This document shows, one piece after another, positions 45,090 to 53,890 of a DNA stretch of 64,000 bases (the first letter of the stretch is position 1; the number at the start of each line of letters is the position of its first letter). A program made the translations under genes and the position numbers. The notes below the pieces were generated by a model, which ran no database searches, was not told the origin of the DNA, and was given only the letters and a program-made list of their open reading frames with translations. The stretch lies in NCBI RefSeq assembly GCF_030345695.1, contig NZ_JAUASV010000007.1, positions 1 through 64,000 of the forward strand, given 5' to 3'. Origin of the DNA: Galbitalea sp. SE-J8. Its GTDB lineage: Bacteria > Actinomycetota > Actinomycetes > Actinomycetales > Microbacteriaceae.

Positions 45090-45629
45090 CTACTTCGCGG
45101 GCACGCGGTTCTCCGCGCTCACGAACCAGGAGAACTGCTCGAGCTTCTCGATGATCTCGTGGAAGATGTCCGACGTGGTCGGGTCCTCCTCGTCCACCTG
45201 ATCGTGCACCTCGCGGATCGTCGCGACGGTCTGGTCCAGGCGCTGCACGATGAGGTCGACCGTGCGCGCGGTGTCGACCTCCCCCGACGGGTACTCCGGC
45301 AGCGTCGTGGTCGCGGCCACGGTGTCGCTGCGACCGTCCGGAACGCCGTGCAGCGCGCGCATCCGCTCGGCGATCTCGTCGCTGAACTCGCGAGCCGCCT
45401 CGACGATCTCGTCGAGCTGCAGGTGCAGGTCGCGGAAGTTCTTGCCGACGACGTTCCAGTGCGCCTGCTTGCCCTGGATGTGCAGCTCGATGAGGTCGAC
45501 GAGCACCTTCTGGGTGTTCTCGAGCAGGGTCGTCGAGGCGAGGAAGCCGCGCTCCTTGTTCTCCCGGCGGCTCTTCTTCGCTCCGGCCCCGGCGGGGACG
45601 GTGGCGGTGTGGTCGGTGGTCGTGGTCAT
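45090..45629 (-). CDS. dps: Dps-family ferritin-like protein
   Basis: 179 aa. The ferroxidase region QGKQAHWNVVGKNFRDLHLQ followed by LDEIVEAAREFSDEIAERM shows the His/Asp/Glu ligands of Dps. An N-terminal basic tail (KKSRRENKERG) could bind DNA. Dps stores iron and shields DNA in stationary phase. AAAGGAAC precedes ATG 45629. A 35-codon ORF ends 25 bp upstream on the same strand. Confidence 0.93.
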   Translation of the reverse strand: MTTTTDHTATVPAGAGAKKSRRENKERGFLASTTLLENTQKVLVDLIELHIQGKQAHWNVVGKNFRDLHLQLDEIVEAAREFSDEIAERMRALHGVPDGRSDTVAATTTLPEYPSGEVDTARTVDLIVQRLDQTVATIREVHDQVDEEDPTTSDIFHEIIEKLEQFSWFVSAENRVPAK

Positions 45630-45653
45630 GGTTGTTCCTTTCCTCACCGGTGA

Positions 45654-45761
45654 TCAGGTGGTCGCGACGGGTCCGGCGTCGACCCGGTGGCCGCTCTCGA
45701 CCGCCCCGCCGACCGTCGCGTCCGAGACGAGCGCCGAGCGTCCCGCGATTCCGAGGTCCAT
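45654..45761 (-). CDS. Short ORF upstream of dps (SDR-like N-terminus)
   Basis: 35 codons: MDLGIAGRSALVSDATVGG then a Gly/Val/Ala-rich end. GAAAGGAC is ideally placed before the ATG. The first 12 residues match the typical start of short-chain dehydrogenases (MDLGIAGR.ALV). The rest does not continue the TGxxxGIG motif, so this looks like a truncated SDR gene or a small leader ORF for dps. Confidence 0.4.
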   Translation of the reverse strand: MDLGIAGRSALVSDATVGGAVESGHRVDAGPVATT

Positions 45762-45871
45762 GCGGTGTGGGTCCTTTCGCCGTCCTCGTACCGGTCTACG
45801 CGCCGCGTCGCCGAGCCCCAAACCGGCTCGTCGAAGCTGTGAGGCGCCCGACCGGACGCTGGCCGTAGGAG

Positions 45872-45894
45872 CGGATGCCGCGGGCCGGCATCCG
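45872..45894 (-). terminator. Hairpin after truncated gene
   Basis: CGGATGCC (45872-45879) and GGCATCCG (45887-45894) flank a 7-base loop, immediately after the stop of the gene remnant at 45895. It is probably the original terminator of that gene. Confidence 0.5.
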
Positions 45895-46088
45895 TCACCG
45901 GGCGCGCAGGAGCGTGCGCAGTGAGGCCTCGGGCACCGCGTCGAGGTCGAGCAGCACCGCCCGCCAGGCGAGTCCGCCCTCGCCCGGGAAGCGCAGCTCG
46001 AGCTCCAAGCCGTGCACCCGGACGTGCGAGCACAGCAGGGTCGACAGGCCGCGCGAGTGGTTCGCCTCCAGCGTCAGCTGGCCGTAGC
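45895..46088 (-). pseudogene. 3' fragment of a truncated gene
   Basis: With no start codon but clear G/C-ended codons, this frame reads LTLEANHSRGLSTLLCSHVR, VHGLELELRFPGEGGLAWRA and VLLDLDAVPEASLRTLLRAR then stop. It looks like the intact C-terminus of a protein whose 5' part is gone. It abuts and slightly overlaps the 3' end of the MT-A70 methylase, so arrival of the R-M module probably truncated it. Family not recognised. Confidence 0.5.
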
Positions 46089-46919
46089 CACCTGGCGTTT
46101 GGCGCCGCGCGGGCGCATCTCGACGTCCGCGCGCTTCAGGAGCGAGCGCACGCGGCCGATCGAGTAACCGGTGTCTGCCTGGATATCCCGCACGCTCATA
46201 CCGAGCTCCACGTACATATGACGGACCTCCGCCGCCATCTCGTCGGCCTCGAACTCCGGAACGCGCTGGAAAGGCTGGATGTCCCCGCCGGCGTATCCGT
46301 GGTGGACCATCCCGCGGGGCTCGATGTCGGGAGCCGACTCGTCGCCCCAGGCCGTCCAGCCGGGTTGCGCGTGCCGGGCAAACATCTCCAGCCGGGGCCC
46401 GGGAGAGCAGGCCTCGATGAGGGCGTACTGCTCATCCGGCTTCCGGCTGTGCTCACGCTTGCGCGTCTCCAGCATGTTGACCTGCGAGCGCGCTGGCGCA
46501 AGAGTGCGCATCGATCCCTTTACGCCGAACAGCAGGACCTCCGTCACGTTGCGGAAGTAGAAGCCGACGCCGCGGCCGTCCGGGCCACCGTCCTTGCGTC
46601 GCTTCGCCCACACGATGTTCGAGACGTACCGGAAGCCCCAGGCGCGCATGACGTCGAGGCCCTCTGGCAGAAGCGCGTTCGGCACCCACAGGTAAAGGTG
46701 TGCGTTCTTCGCCGCGTGGCGACCGACGGGCAGCGCCGTGATGTCCGCGAGGTCCATCGTCGAGTAGCGATCCAGGCGCCGGTGCTCCGGTGCGACCTTC
46801 CCAGTGCGGTTGGCGAATCGCCAAGGCGGGTCGGCGAGGACGGTTTGGAAGCCGCCCTCGACGGTGGGGAGGGGAGCAGGTGCTGCGTCCGCTCGAAGCG
46901 GCTCGGCGTGGATCTTCAC
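46074..46919 (-). CDS. MT-A70-family adenine-N6 DNA methyltransferase
   Basis: 281 aa. Catalytic DPPW (30-33) in VLADPPWRF, then AAKNAHLYLWVPNALLPEGL, FRYVSNIVWAKRR, RNVTEVLLFGVKG and RKREHSRKPDEQYALIEACS, all typical of the MT-A70/MunI methylase family. The C-terminus has a small helix-turn-helix (VELGMSVRDIQADTGYSIGR). Paired with the endonuclease gene 10 bp upstream, it should protect host DNA. GC content is visibly lower than neighbours. Confidence 0.92.
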   Translation of the reverse strand: MKIHAEPLRADAAPAPLPTVEGGFQTVLADPPWRFANRTGKVAPEHRRLDRYSTMDLADITALPVGRHAAKNAHLYLWVPNALLPEGLDVMRAWGFRYVSNIVWAKRRKDGGPDGRGVGFYFRNVTEVLLFGVKGSMRTLAPARSQVNMLETRKREHSRKPDEQYALIEACSPGPRLEMFARHAQPGWTAWGDESAPDIEPRGMVHHGYAGGDIQPFQRVPEFEADEMAAEVRHMYVELGMSVRDIQADTGYSIGRVRSLLKRADVEMRPRGAKRQVATAS

Positions 46920-46929
46920 ATTCGGATCT

Positions 46930-47574
46930 TCACATGCCCTTCGCGGTGCCCGTCGCGATGCGCTGCTTCGTGGCGGTGATCACTGCGTCCGTGGTCCGCA
47001 ACGCCTCTGCTGCCTCATCGTCCGGTGTGGCCATCAGTACGGAGGTGAGTTCCGCTTCGAGCTCACGCAGGTCAGCCTGCGTGCGCGTCACCAGCACGGC
47101 GGCGTCGATGTAGCCGGTCTCGTAAAGGCTTCGGTACGACGCCAAGTCGCGGTCCAAGTTGCCGTCTTTGGCGTTCCACTCGCAATCGCCGGCGACCCTG
47201 CCCTTCACCCAGTCGGCCTTGTACCCCTCGAAGGAGACCGGGTCGGAGCTCACGAGACGCTTCTCGCTCTCGTTGTGCGGAGCGTAGGGGAACACGACGA
47301 GGGTGGTCTGCGTCACAGTGTCAACACGCGCCTCACGCCATCCCAACTCACGGAAGGCGCCGTTGAGCTTTTTCGCAACCGATCCCTCGCTGCCGCCGGG
47401 GAGCAACAGGTCGCGAGCTTCTAGCGTGAACTCACTCAGTACATGGATGACGTCGCCGTACAGCTCAGCGTTCGAGCTGCGCAGGATCGCCGAAGCGTTC
47501 CGCGTCTCACGCATTCGATAGCGGAGCTGAAGCGTCTCTGGCATGTACTCGCGCCACGCTTCGGTCAGCTGCAC
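46930..47574 (-). CDS. BglII/BstYI-family type II restriction endonuclease
   Basis: 214 aa from GTG 47574, or 204 from an ATG ten codons later. The core VSFEGYKADWVKGRVAGDCE followed by EWNAKDGNLDRDLASYRSLY is the BglII/BstYI-type PD-(D/E)xK nuclease motif, and YIDAAVLVTRTQADLRELEA follows as in the family. It precedes the MT-A70 methylase by 10 bp on the same strand. The recognition site may be GATC-like by family, but is not proven. GC content is lower than the genome average. Confidence 0.88.
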   Translation of the reverse strand: MQLTEAWREYMPETLQLRYRMRETRNASAILRSSNAELYGDVIHVLSEFTLEARDLLLPGGSEGSVAKKLNGAFRELGWREARVDTVTQTTLVVFPYAPHNESEKRLVSSDPVSFEGYKADWVKGRVAGDCEWNAKDGNLDRDLASYRSLYETGYIDAAVLVTRTQADLRELEAELTSVLMATPDDEAAEALRTTDAVITATKQRIATGTAKGM

Positions 47575-47703
47575 GCAGTGAGCCTATGGGGCGACGGCAG
47601 AAACTACGTGGCGGCCGGCCGCCAGATAGCGCTCAGTCGTCGGACATTCGGTTCGGACGGTGATCAGGTGCGCGGAAACGGGCGGCCTGGCCAGCACTTC
47701 CGG

Positions 47704-47776
<73 letters not shown>

Positions 47777-47813
47777 GCGGCCCGAACTGACCGGGCCGAG
47801 CGACAACGTTAGC

Positions 47814-48329
47814 ATGGCCGGGATGCCCGAGCGAACCACCCCCGAGCGAACCACCCCGGCGCCCCGGCGCCTCGAGGCCGGCGACCCCGCCCCGGCCTTC
47901 AGCCTTCCCGACCAGCACGGCGCCGCCGTCTCGCTCGCCGACTACGCGGGCGAGCGCGTCATCGTCTACTTCTACCCCGAGGCGCTCACACCGGCCTGCA
48001 CGACGCAGGCGTGCGACCTGCGCGACGACGCCGGGTCGCTCGCCGCCTCGGGCTTCCGCATCCTCGGCATCTCGCGCGACGCCCCGGAGAAGCTCGCGCG
48101 ATTCGACGAGCGGCACGGTCTGCGCTTCCCGCTGCTCAGCGACCCCGACCTCGTCGCGCACCGGGCCTACGGCGCGTGGGGCGAGAAGAGCTCCTACGGC
48201 CGGCTCATCACGGGCGTGCTGCGCTCCACGTTCGTCGTCGGCGAGGACGGCCGCATCGTCTTCGCCGGATACAACGTCAAGGCGACCGGCCACATCCGGA
48301 TGCTGCGCAAGCGACTCGGCCTGACCTGA
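47814..48329 (+). CDS. bcp: Thiol peroxidase (BCP/PrxQ type)
   Basis: 171 aa. Peroxidatic Cys62 and resolving Cys67 lie in TPACTTQACDLRD, with the five-residue spacing of BCP enzymes. FSLPDQHGAAVSLADYAGER and FVVGEDGRIVFAGYNVKATG are family landmarks. It reduces peroxides with thioredoxin. Start could be ATG 47814 or 47823. It is separated from tRNA-Lys by 37 bp on the opposite strand. Confidence 0.93.
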   Translation: MAGMPERTTPERTTPAPRRLEAGDPAPAFSLPDQHGAAVSLADYAGERVIVYFYPEALTPACTTQACDLRDDAGSLAASGFRILGISRDAPEKLARFDERHGLRFPLLSDPDLVAHRAYGAWGEKSSYGRLITGVLRSTFVVGEDGRIVFAGYNVKATGHIRMLRKRLGLT

Positions 48330-48335
48330 CGCGGG

Positions 48336-48767
48336 TCAGTGTCCGCGCTCGCGACCGCCCAGGGCGGAGACCGCGGCGGGCGTGAAGACGAGCACGAGGG
48401 CCGCGATGGCGACGATCGCCAGCAGGATCGCGAGCAGCACCGCACCGGACTGCAGCGCGGTGATCGCGACGGCCGCGAGCAGCACCTGCACGACCACGGT
48501 CGCGCCGCGCACCCAGGCGCGACCGGCGACGACGGCGCGCGCCATGACGACGAGCCAGACCGCCGCGAGGGCGCAGAACGCGGCGAGCGCGACGGCGCTC
48601 GCGACGGACAGCGCGGGTGCCGCGATCAGGTCGACGACGAGCACGACCGTCGCCGCCAGGAGCCCGGCCGCCTCGACGAGCAGCACCCCGGCGAGGGCCG
48701 TGACGACGGCCGGGCGACGCCCCCCGTTCGCGGCAGGACCGTGCCCGAACCCCGAGTTCTCAGCCAT
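48336..48767 (-). CDS. Four-span membrane protein
   Basis: 143 aa with four strongly hydrophobic helices (AVVTALAGVLLVEAAGLLAA; ASAVALAAFCALAAVWLVVM; GATVVVQVLLAAVAITALQS; VLLAILLAIVAIAALVLVFT) and a short basic C-terminus. It is convergent with bcp. Function unknown. Similar small membrane proteins are common near whiB in actinobacteria. Confidence 0.7.
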   Translation of the reverse strand: MAENSGFGHGPAANGGRRPAVVTALAGVLLVEAAGLLAATVVLVVDLIAAPALSVASAVALAAFCALAAVWLVVMARAVVAGRAWVRGATVVVQVLLAAVAITALQSGAVLLAILLAIVAIAALVLVFTPAAVSALGGRERGH

Positions 48768-48939
48768 GTCCCACCGACGAACCATTGATTTGCATGATTC
48801 AGTGTGCCACCCTGTGTGAGGTCGTTTTGGCGCCCCCGACGGTGTGAGCGCATTCCCCCGCGAACCTCCTCCCCTCTTGTTTCGCACCCGAATTCCGGGC
48901 GATCGTTCACGCCCGCGCAACACCGAAGGAGCACCACCT

Positions 48940-49188
48940 ATGGATTGGCGCGACAATGCCGCCTGCCTGACCGCCGACCCCGAGCTGTTCTTCCCGGTCG
49001 GCAACACGGGCCCGGCCGTCGATCAGATCGACAAGGCCAAGTCGGTCTGCGCCCGCTGCTCCGTCACCGAGATGTGCCTGCAGTACGCCCTCGAGACCAG
49101 CCAGGACTCGGGCGTCTGGGGCGGTCTCTCCGAGGACGAGCGCCGCGCGCTCAAGCGCCGCGCCGCCCGCGCGCGCCGCGCCTCCTGA
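48940..49188 (+). CDS. whiB: WhiB-family iron-sulfur regulator
   Basis: 82 aa. Four cluster Cys at 9, 37, 40 and 46 (NAAC...VCARCSVTEMC), the GVWGGLS turn and a basic C-terminal tail RRALKRRAARARRAS. It starts MDWRDNAACL as in WhiB1/WhiB2-type proteins. It binds a [4Fe-4S] cluster and controls transcription through sigma factor. GAAGGAG is upstream. A very strong terminator follows. Confidence 0.95.
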   Translation: MDWRDNAACLTADPELFFPVGNTGPAVDQIDKAKSVCARCSVTEMCLQYALETSQDSGVWGGLSEDERRALKRRAARARRAS

Positions 49189-49206
49189 CGCGACCGCGAA
49201 GCCACG

Positions 49207-49240
49207 CAAGAGCGCGGGACCTCCGGGTCCCGCGCTCTTG
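49207..49240. terminator. Strong terminator after whiB
   Basis: CAAGAGCGCGGGACC (49207-49221) and GGTCCCGCGCTCTTG (49226-49240) form a perfect 15-bp stem with a 4-base loop, between convergent whiB and the sensor kinase gene. Confidence 0.88.
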
Positions 49241-49261
49241 CGGTCTAACGGATGCGGTGGC

Positions 49262-50755
49262 TCACGCGTTCATCCAGGTCAGCGGCACGTCGATGGTGAC
49301 CTCCGTGCCGCTGCCGACGAGCGTGTGCCAGTCGATCGCGCCGCCGAGCTCGCCCTGGATGAGCGTGCGCACGATCTGCGTGCCGAGCCCCGAACCGACC
49401 TTGCCCTCCGCGAGCCCGACGCCGTTGTCGCGCACCTTGACCGACAGCGTGTGGTCGGTGCGCTTCGCGACGATCTCGACCACCCCATCCGTGCGGCCGG
49501 CGAGCCCGTGCTCGACGGCGTTCGTGACGAGCTCGGTGAGCGCGAGGGCCAGCGGCGTCGCGTACGCGCTCGGCAGCACGCCGAAGCTCCCCTTGAGCCG
49601 CGGCCGCACCATGGTCGAGTGCGTGGACGCCACCTCGGCGATGAGCAGCAGCACGCGGTCGAACACGGCGTCGAAGTCGACGTTCTGACTGAGCCCCTCC
49701 GAGAGGGTGTCGTGAACGACGGCGATGGCCGCGACGCGGCGCATCGCCTGGGTCAGGGCGTCGCGCGCGACATCCGAGTGCGTGCGCCGGGCCTGGATGC
49801 GCAGCAGCGACGCCACCGTCTGCAGGTTGTTCTTCACCCGGTGGTGGATCTCGCGGATGGTCGCGTCCTTCGTGATGAGCTCCTGCTCCTGGTGACGCAT
49901 CTCGCTCACGTCACGGCAGAGCAGGATCGCACCGACGCGCTCGCCCCTCGTGCGCAGCGGGATGGCGCGCAGCGTGATCGTGACGCCGCGCGCCTCGATG
50001 TCGGTGCGCCACGGCGCGCGCCCGGTCACGACGAGCGGGAGCGACTCGTCGACGACGCTGCGGCCGTGCAGCAGCTGCGTCGTCACCTCGGCGAGCGACT
50101 CGCCCTCGAGCTCGCCCGCGAAACCGATCCGGTTGAACGCGCTCAGCGCGTTCGGGCTCGCGAACGTCACGACGCCGTCGACATCGAGACGGATGAGGCC
50201 GTCCGACGCGCGCGGCGCACCCCGGCGCGGCCCGCTCGGAGCCCCGAGGTCGGGGAAGTCGCCCGCGGCGATCATCGCGAACAGGTCGTTCGCGCAGTCG
50301 TTCGAGGTGAGCTCCTGACGGCTGGGCGTGCGCGCCTCGCTGAGGTTCGTGTGCCGCGTGATGACGGCGAGCGGCACCTCGCTCACGGCCGAGCCGGACG
50401 GCGACAGGCGACGGATGACGGGCACCGCCCGCATCCGGGTCGGCGTCTCCTCGTACCAGGTCGGCGCCGCGGAGTCGACGATGCGCGCGGTCTCGTAGGC
50501 CTCCGTCACCTGCGCGCGCCACTCGGGCTTGATCGGCTGTCCGACGAAGTCGCGGTAGAACAGCGTCGCCGAGCTCGACGGCCGCGCGTGCGCGACCGCG
50601 ACGAAGTCGTCGTCGTCGGTCGGCACCCACAGCACGATGTCCGCGAAGGCCAGATCGGCGAGCAGCTGCCAGTCGCCGACGAGCAGGTGGAGCCACTCGA
50701 CGTCCGCCTCGGTCGAGCGACGCTGCGCGAGCACGAGATCACTGAGGGTCGACAC
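49262..50755 (-). CDS. pdtaS: PdtaS-type sensor histidine kinase
   Basis: 497 aa from GTG 50755. The N-terminal GAF-like region (DIVLWVPTDDDDFVAVAHAR) is followed by a PAS domain (DGLIRLDVDGVVTFASPNAL), then a HisKA_2 phosphoacceptor box REIHHRVKNNLQTVASLLR (His304/305) and an HATPase domain with NAVEHG and DNGVGLAEGKVGSGLG. This is the architecture of PdtaS, the soluble kinase that signals to the RNA-binding ANTAR regulator PdtaR. No PdtaR gene is present here. Confidence 0.92.
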   Translation of the reverse strand: MSTLSDLVLAQRRSTEADVEWLHLLVGDWQLLADLAFADIVLWVPTDDDDFVAVAHARPSSSATLFYRDFVGQPIKPEWRAQVTEAYETARIVDSAAPTWYEETPTRMRAVPVIRRLSPSGSAVSEVPLAVITRHTNLSEARTPSRQELTSNDCANDLFAMIAAGDFPDLGAPSGPRRGAPRASDGLIRLDVDGVVTFASPNALSAFNRIGFAGELEGESLAEVTTQLLHGRSVVDESLPLVVTGRAPWRTDIEARGVTITLRAIPLRTRGERVGAILLCRDVSEMRHQEQELITKDATIREIHHRVKNNLQTVASLLRIQARRTHSDVARDALTQAMRRVAAIAVVHDTLSEGLSQNVDFDAVFDRVLLLIAEVASTHSTMVRPRLKGSFGVLPSAYATPLALALTELVTNAVEHGLAGRTDGVVEIVAKRTDHTLSVKVRDNGVGLAEGKVGSGLGTQIVRTLIQGELGGAIDWHTLVGSGTEVTIDVPLTWMNA

Positions 50756-50777
50756 GGCACCAGCGTAACCGCACGGA

Positions 50778-51956
50778 TCAGGCGGCCCCCGCGGGCACCG
50801 GCACGAGCGCGAGCCCGCGCGCGAGCCGCTGCAGCTCGGCTCTCGCCGGGCTGCGCGGCGCGACCTCGGCCACCGTGCGCGCCGCGAGCAGCGCCGCGTC
50901 GAACGCCGCACGGTCGTAGGGCACGAGCGCGGCCGGCTCGATGCCGCCGAACCGGCCGAGCGTCTGCGTCACCTGGGCGCCGGGCGCCGCGCCGATCACG
51001 CTCGCGCGGAGCCGGTTCATCACGACGCTCACGCGCGCGTCGGTCGCGACCTCGAGCAGGTCGGCGTGGGTGCGGATGAGGCGAGCGATGCCGACCGGAT
51101 CGGCCGAGCCGACCGCGACCAGGCGATCCGCCTCCGCCACGGCCGTGAGCGTCGCCGCGTTGCGTCGCGGGGCGAACAGGTCGCTCGCGATCTCCTCGTC
51201 GCTCTCCAGGCTCGCCGCCGTGTCGAGCACGGTCACGTCGACCCAGTCGCGACACGCCTCGAGCACGCCGCGCACCCGGTCCGCGGAGAGCTCCGGCCAG
51301 CGGCTCGGCCGGCCGAGCCCCGTGAGCGCCCAGAACCCCGTGCCGCCGAGCGAGTACCACTGCGCGATGCGCTCCAGCTCGCGGCGGTCGAGCGCATCGG
51401 TGGAGGCGAGCCGGCACGCGGCCGCGAAGCCGGGCGCCTCGTCGAGCAGGCCGAGCGCCGGCGCGACGGATGCGCCGTGCGTGTCGACGTCGGCGAGCGC
51501 CACCCGATGACCCGCGAGGGCGAGCTCGGCGGCGAGCGCGATCGCGATCGAGGTGCGCCCGGGCGCCCCCGTCGGACCCCACACCGCGATCACCGTGCCG
51601 CGACCGCTCGGCGCCACCGGCTCGCGCGGCGCGACGCCGCCCGCGATCGCCTCGAGCTCCGACCACCCGGATGCCGCATCCGCCGTCTCGAGGATGCCGA
51701 GCTCCGCGACGTGCCGCCGTTCCTCGTCGGAGCCGACGAGCGCGATCGTGCGCACGCCGCGCGCGTCGGCCGCCGCGACGATGCCGGGGGTCAGCTGCGC
51801 GGCCGCGGCGACGAGCGTCGCGGGCGCGGTCGCGGCGAGCGCGGACTCGACCGCGCGCGGCTCGTGCGGGCGCGCGACGACCGCGTGCCCCCAGCGCTCG
51901 GCGTCGCCGGCGAGCCGATCTCCGGCCGGACCGGGCACCGCGATGACGACCCGCAC
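50778..51956 (-). CDS. CpaE-like MinD/ParA-family ATPase
   Basis: 392 aa from GTG 51956. After a receiver-like N-terminal 130 residues, a MinD-type ATPase domain starts: VIAVWGPTGAPGRTSIAIAL has the P-loop form of CpaE proteins, lacking the usual Lys; ADVDTHGASVAPALGLLD and VTVLDTAAS follow. CpaE proteins place pilus or secretion machines in cells. It begins one base after the SAF-domain gene, so they form an operon. No pilin or CpaF gene lies in the window. Confidence 0.87.
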   Translation of the reverse strand: MRVVIAVPGPAGDRLAGDAERWGHAVVARPHEPRAVESALAATAPATLVAAAAQLTPGIVAAADARGVRTIALVGSDEERRHVAELGILETADAASGWSELEAIAGGVAPREPVAPSGRGTVIAVWGPTGAPGRTSIAIALAAELALAGHRVALADVDTHGASVAPALGLLDEAPGFAAACRLASTDALDRRELERIAQWYSLGGTGFWALTGLGRPSRWPELSADRVRGVLEACRDWVDVTVLDTAASLESDEEIASDLFAPRRNAATLTAVAEADRLVAVGSADPVGIARLIRTHADLLEVATDARVSVVMNRLRASVIGAAPGAQVTQTLGRFGGIEPAALVPYDRAAFDAALLAARTVAEVAPRSPARAELQRLARGLALVPVPAGAA

Positions 51957-51957
51957 G

Positions 51958-52620
51958 TCACTTCCCCCCGCTCGCCGCGGCCACCGGGAGCGCGGCGGGC
52001 ACGACGCGCAGCGCACCGCCCCCGGACATCGCCGCGATGAGCGCGGGCACGACGTCCCGCGGCACGAGCACCTCCACGGAGGTCGTCGCCGAGCCCGCGA
52101 CGAGCACCGGCTCGTCCACGATGCGGGCCACCGCGACGTTCGGCGCGACGATCGCGGGCAGCGCAGCGGCATCCGCCTCGCCGCTCGCCGGAGGCACGGA
52201 TGCCGTGCCCGACCCGTCCGACCACACGTCGACAACGGCACCCGGCTGCACGGCCGCGGCGAGCTCTCCGGCGAGCGGGACGACGATCGTCGTCGTGTCG
52301 ACGCCCGCCGGGTCGCCCACGGCCGCCCGCGGCAGCAGCTCGCCGGTCCCGACGGTGCGCGTTACGACGACACCGTCCGCGAGCTCGCCGGGCGTGAGGT
52401 ACAGCGACTCGGCGCCGTCCACCGAGACGCGCCGCACCACGACGTCGTCCGCGTCGATGCGGTCGCCGGGCACGACCGTCTGGCGGGCCGCGACCACCGC
52501 GACGGTGCGGTCGAGAGCGGTGACGAGCACCGTGACGCCGGCCACCGCGGCCACGATGAGAGCGACGCCGATCGCGAAGCGCGGGTCGAACCAGAACCGA
52601 CGTCGGCCGGCGTGCGCCAT
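51958..52620 (-). CDS. CpaB/RcpC-like SAF-domain protein
   Basis: 220 aa. One N-terminal membrane helix (FAIGVALIVAAVAGVTVLVT) followed by a SAF domain (VVPGDRIDADDVVVRRVSVD; GELLPRAAVG) and a C-terminal segment like the pilus-assembly CpaB proteins. GGGGAGGA precedes the ATG at 52620. It is followed by the CpaE-like gene. Likely an envelope component of a Tad-type machine or a remnant of one. Confidence 0.85.
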   Translation of the reverse strand: MAHAGRRRFWFDPRFAIGVALIVAAVAGVTVLVTALDRTVAVVAARQTVVPGDRIDADDVVVRRVSVDGAESLYLTPGELADGVVVTRTVGTGELLPRAAVGDPAGVDTTTIVVPLAGELAAAVQPGAVVDVWSDGSGTASVPPASGEADAAALPAIVAPNVAVARIVDEPVLVAGSATTSVEVLVPRDVVPALIAAMSGGGALRVVPAALPVAAASGGK

Positions 52621-52737
52621 GCTGTTCCTCCCCTGCGGTTGGACGGTGCGACCATGGTGGACGGTCGCGCTCCGCTCCCCCGCACTTATCCACATCGCGC
52701 GCGACGGCCGGGACCCGGCACGCGCATAATCGGGGGC

Positions 52738-53016
52738 ATGAACCCGGAGGCGCTGGACGATCACGGCCGCTTCCTGACGCTCGCCGACACCGCCGAGGTG
52801 CTCAACATCTCGGTGCACCAGGCCTACGGGCTCGTGCGCAGCGGCGAGCTGCCGGCCATCAAGATCGGCAGCAGCGGGCAGTGGCGCATCGAGCGCAGCG
52901 TGCTCGAGTCGTACATCGAGTCCAAGTACGAGGAGACGCGCCGGATGAGCCTGTGGAACCAGGGCGGCTTCTCCGACGACCTGCCCGAGCTCACGATCGA
53001 CCGCCGCAAGCACTGA
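52738..53016 (+). CDS. Small helix-turn-helix (excisionase/BldC-like) protein
   Basis: 92 aa. FLTLADTAEVLNISVHQAYG then LVRSGELPAIKIGSSGQWRI is a MerR-type winged helix as in BldC and excisionases. A charged helical tail (YIESKYEETRRMSLW) follows. It is divergent from the SAF/CpaE genes and may control them. It is also conserved near this point in related genomes as far as I recall. Confidence 0.85.
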   Translation: MNPEALDDHGRFLTLADTAEVLNISVHQAYGLVRSGELPAIKIGSSGQWRIERSVLESYIESKYEETRRMSLWNQGGFSDDLPELTIDRRKH

Positions 53017-53066
53017 CCGCCGCAGGCACTGACCGTCGCCGGCGCTGACCGCGGCGGAGGGTCCGG

Positions 53067-53660
53067 CTAGAGGCGCACGAGCAGCAGCCGGGAGAGCGGC
53101 ACCACGCGGTGCACCGCGACGACCGAGGCTCGTCTCGGCGTGCCCGCCTCGTGCACGGCGAGGTCGAGGTGGTCACGGGCGACGCGGTCGATCGTTCCCA
53201 CCACCGGCCCGGTCGTCGTCTCGAGCTCGACCGTCACGCGGCGCCGCCCGAGGTCGCGCAGGGCGAACGCGAGCCCGAGCCGAGCCGCGAGCGGCTCCTC
53301 GGCGGGAGCGTCGGCGAGCGACGCGCGCACGAGCGGCGGATCGAGCAGCAGCGACCCGATCGAGGCCAACGGCACGATGCACTGCCGGCGGGCCGCCGAT
53401 CCGTCGACGAGGTCGGCCGACATCCAGTCCTTGCCGATCGCGACCGGGCGCACCGCGACGATCGAGCCGTCGTCGAGCACGATCCGCACCCGGTACTCGT
53501 CCGAGCGCGAGTGGGACGAACGGATCGCGACGAGCCGGTCCCGCAGGGTCGCGCGCGCGATCCGCAAGCGCTCCTCCTGCGCGCGCAGGTCGAGCTCCTC
53601 GGCGTCGATGCCCTGCTCGAGCTGGCTCTCGAGGTCGTCGAACAGGTCGTCCCACCGCAT
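53067..53660 (-). CDS. Conserved actinobacterial hypothetical protein
   Basis: 197 aa. The N-terminal helical stretch MRWDDLFDDLESQLEQGIDA is followed by a beta-rich domain (VRIVLDDGSIVAVRPVAIGK; RRVTVELETTTGPVVGTIDR; DHLDLAVHEAG) resembling Sm/SH3-like folds. ATG 53660 starts at this conserved N-terminus; upstream in-frame sequence looks non-coding. Located between the HTH gene and the Rv3235-family gene. Function unknown. Confidence 0.75.
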   Translation of the reverse strand: MRWDDLFDDLESQLEQGIDAEELDLRAQEERLRIARATLRDRLVAIRSSHSRSDEYRVRIVLDDGSIVAVRPVAIGKDWMSADLVDGSAARRQCIVPLASIGSLLLDPPLVRASLADAPAEEPLAARLGLAFALRDLGRRRVTVELETTTGPVVGTIDRVARDHLDLAVHEAGTPRRASVVAVHRVVPLSRLLLVRL

Positions 53661-53890
53661 CAGCGCACGATAAACGGCGACGCGGCCGGCCACGGGAGAC
53701 CCTCCACAGCGACGCGGATCACCCGCGTGCGGCGCTCCCCGGTTTTCCCCAGCCGGCCGCGGCGACTGGACACGCACTCAGATTCTGTGGTTAGGTGCTG
53801 ATCACCCCCGAACGGGGGGCCCCATGACGGGGGCCACCCGAACGAGGGCGTTCCACGAATCGCGACCATCTCGAGAAGACGGGATCCACC

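Noticed and set aside
46930-47574. Avoidance of AGATCT as evidence for a BglII-type specificity
   Set aside because: AGATCT occurs at 6615, 12711, 16858 and 19728, so it is not avoided; specificity remains unknown or the system is recent.
53661-53890. A gene in the gap before the Rv3235-family gene
   Set aside because: No frame with coding bias; only short inverted G/C runs and a promoter-like AT stretch.
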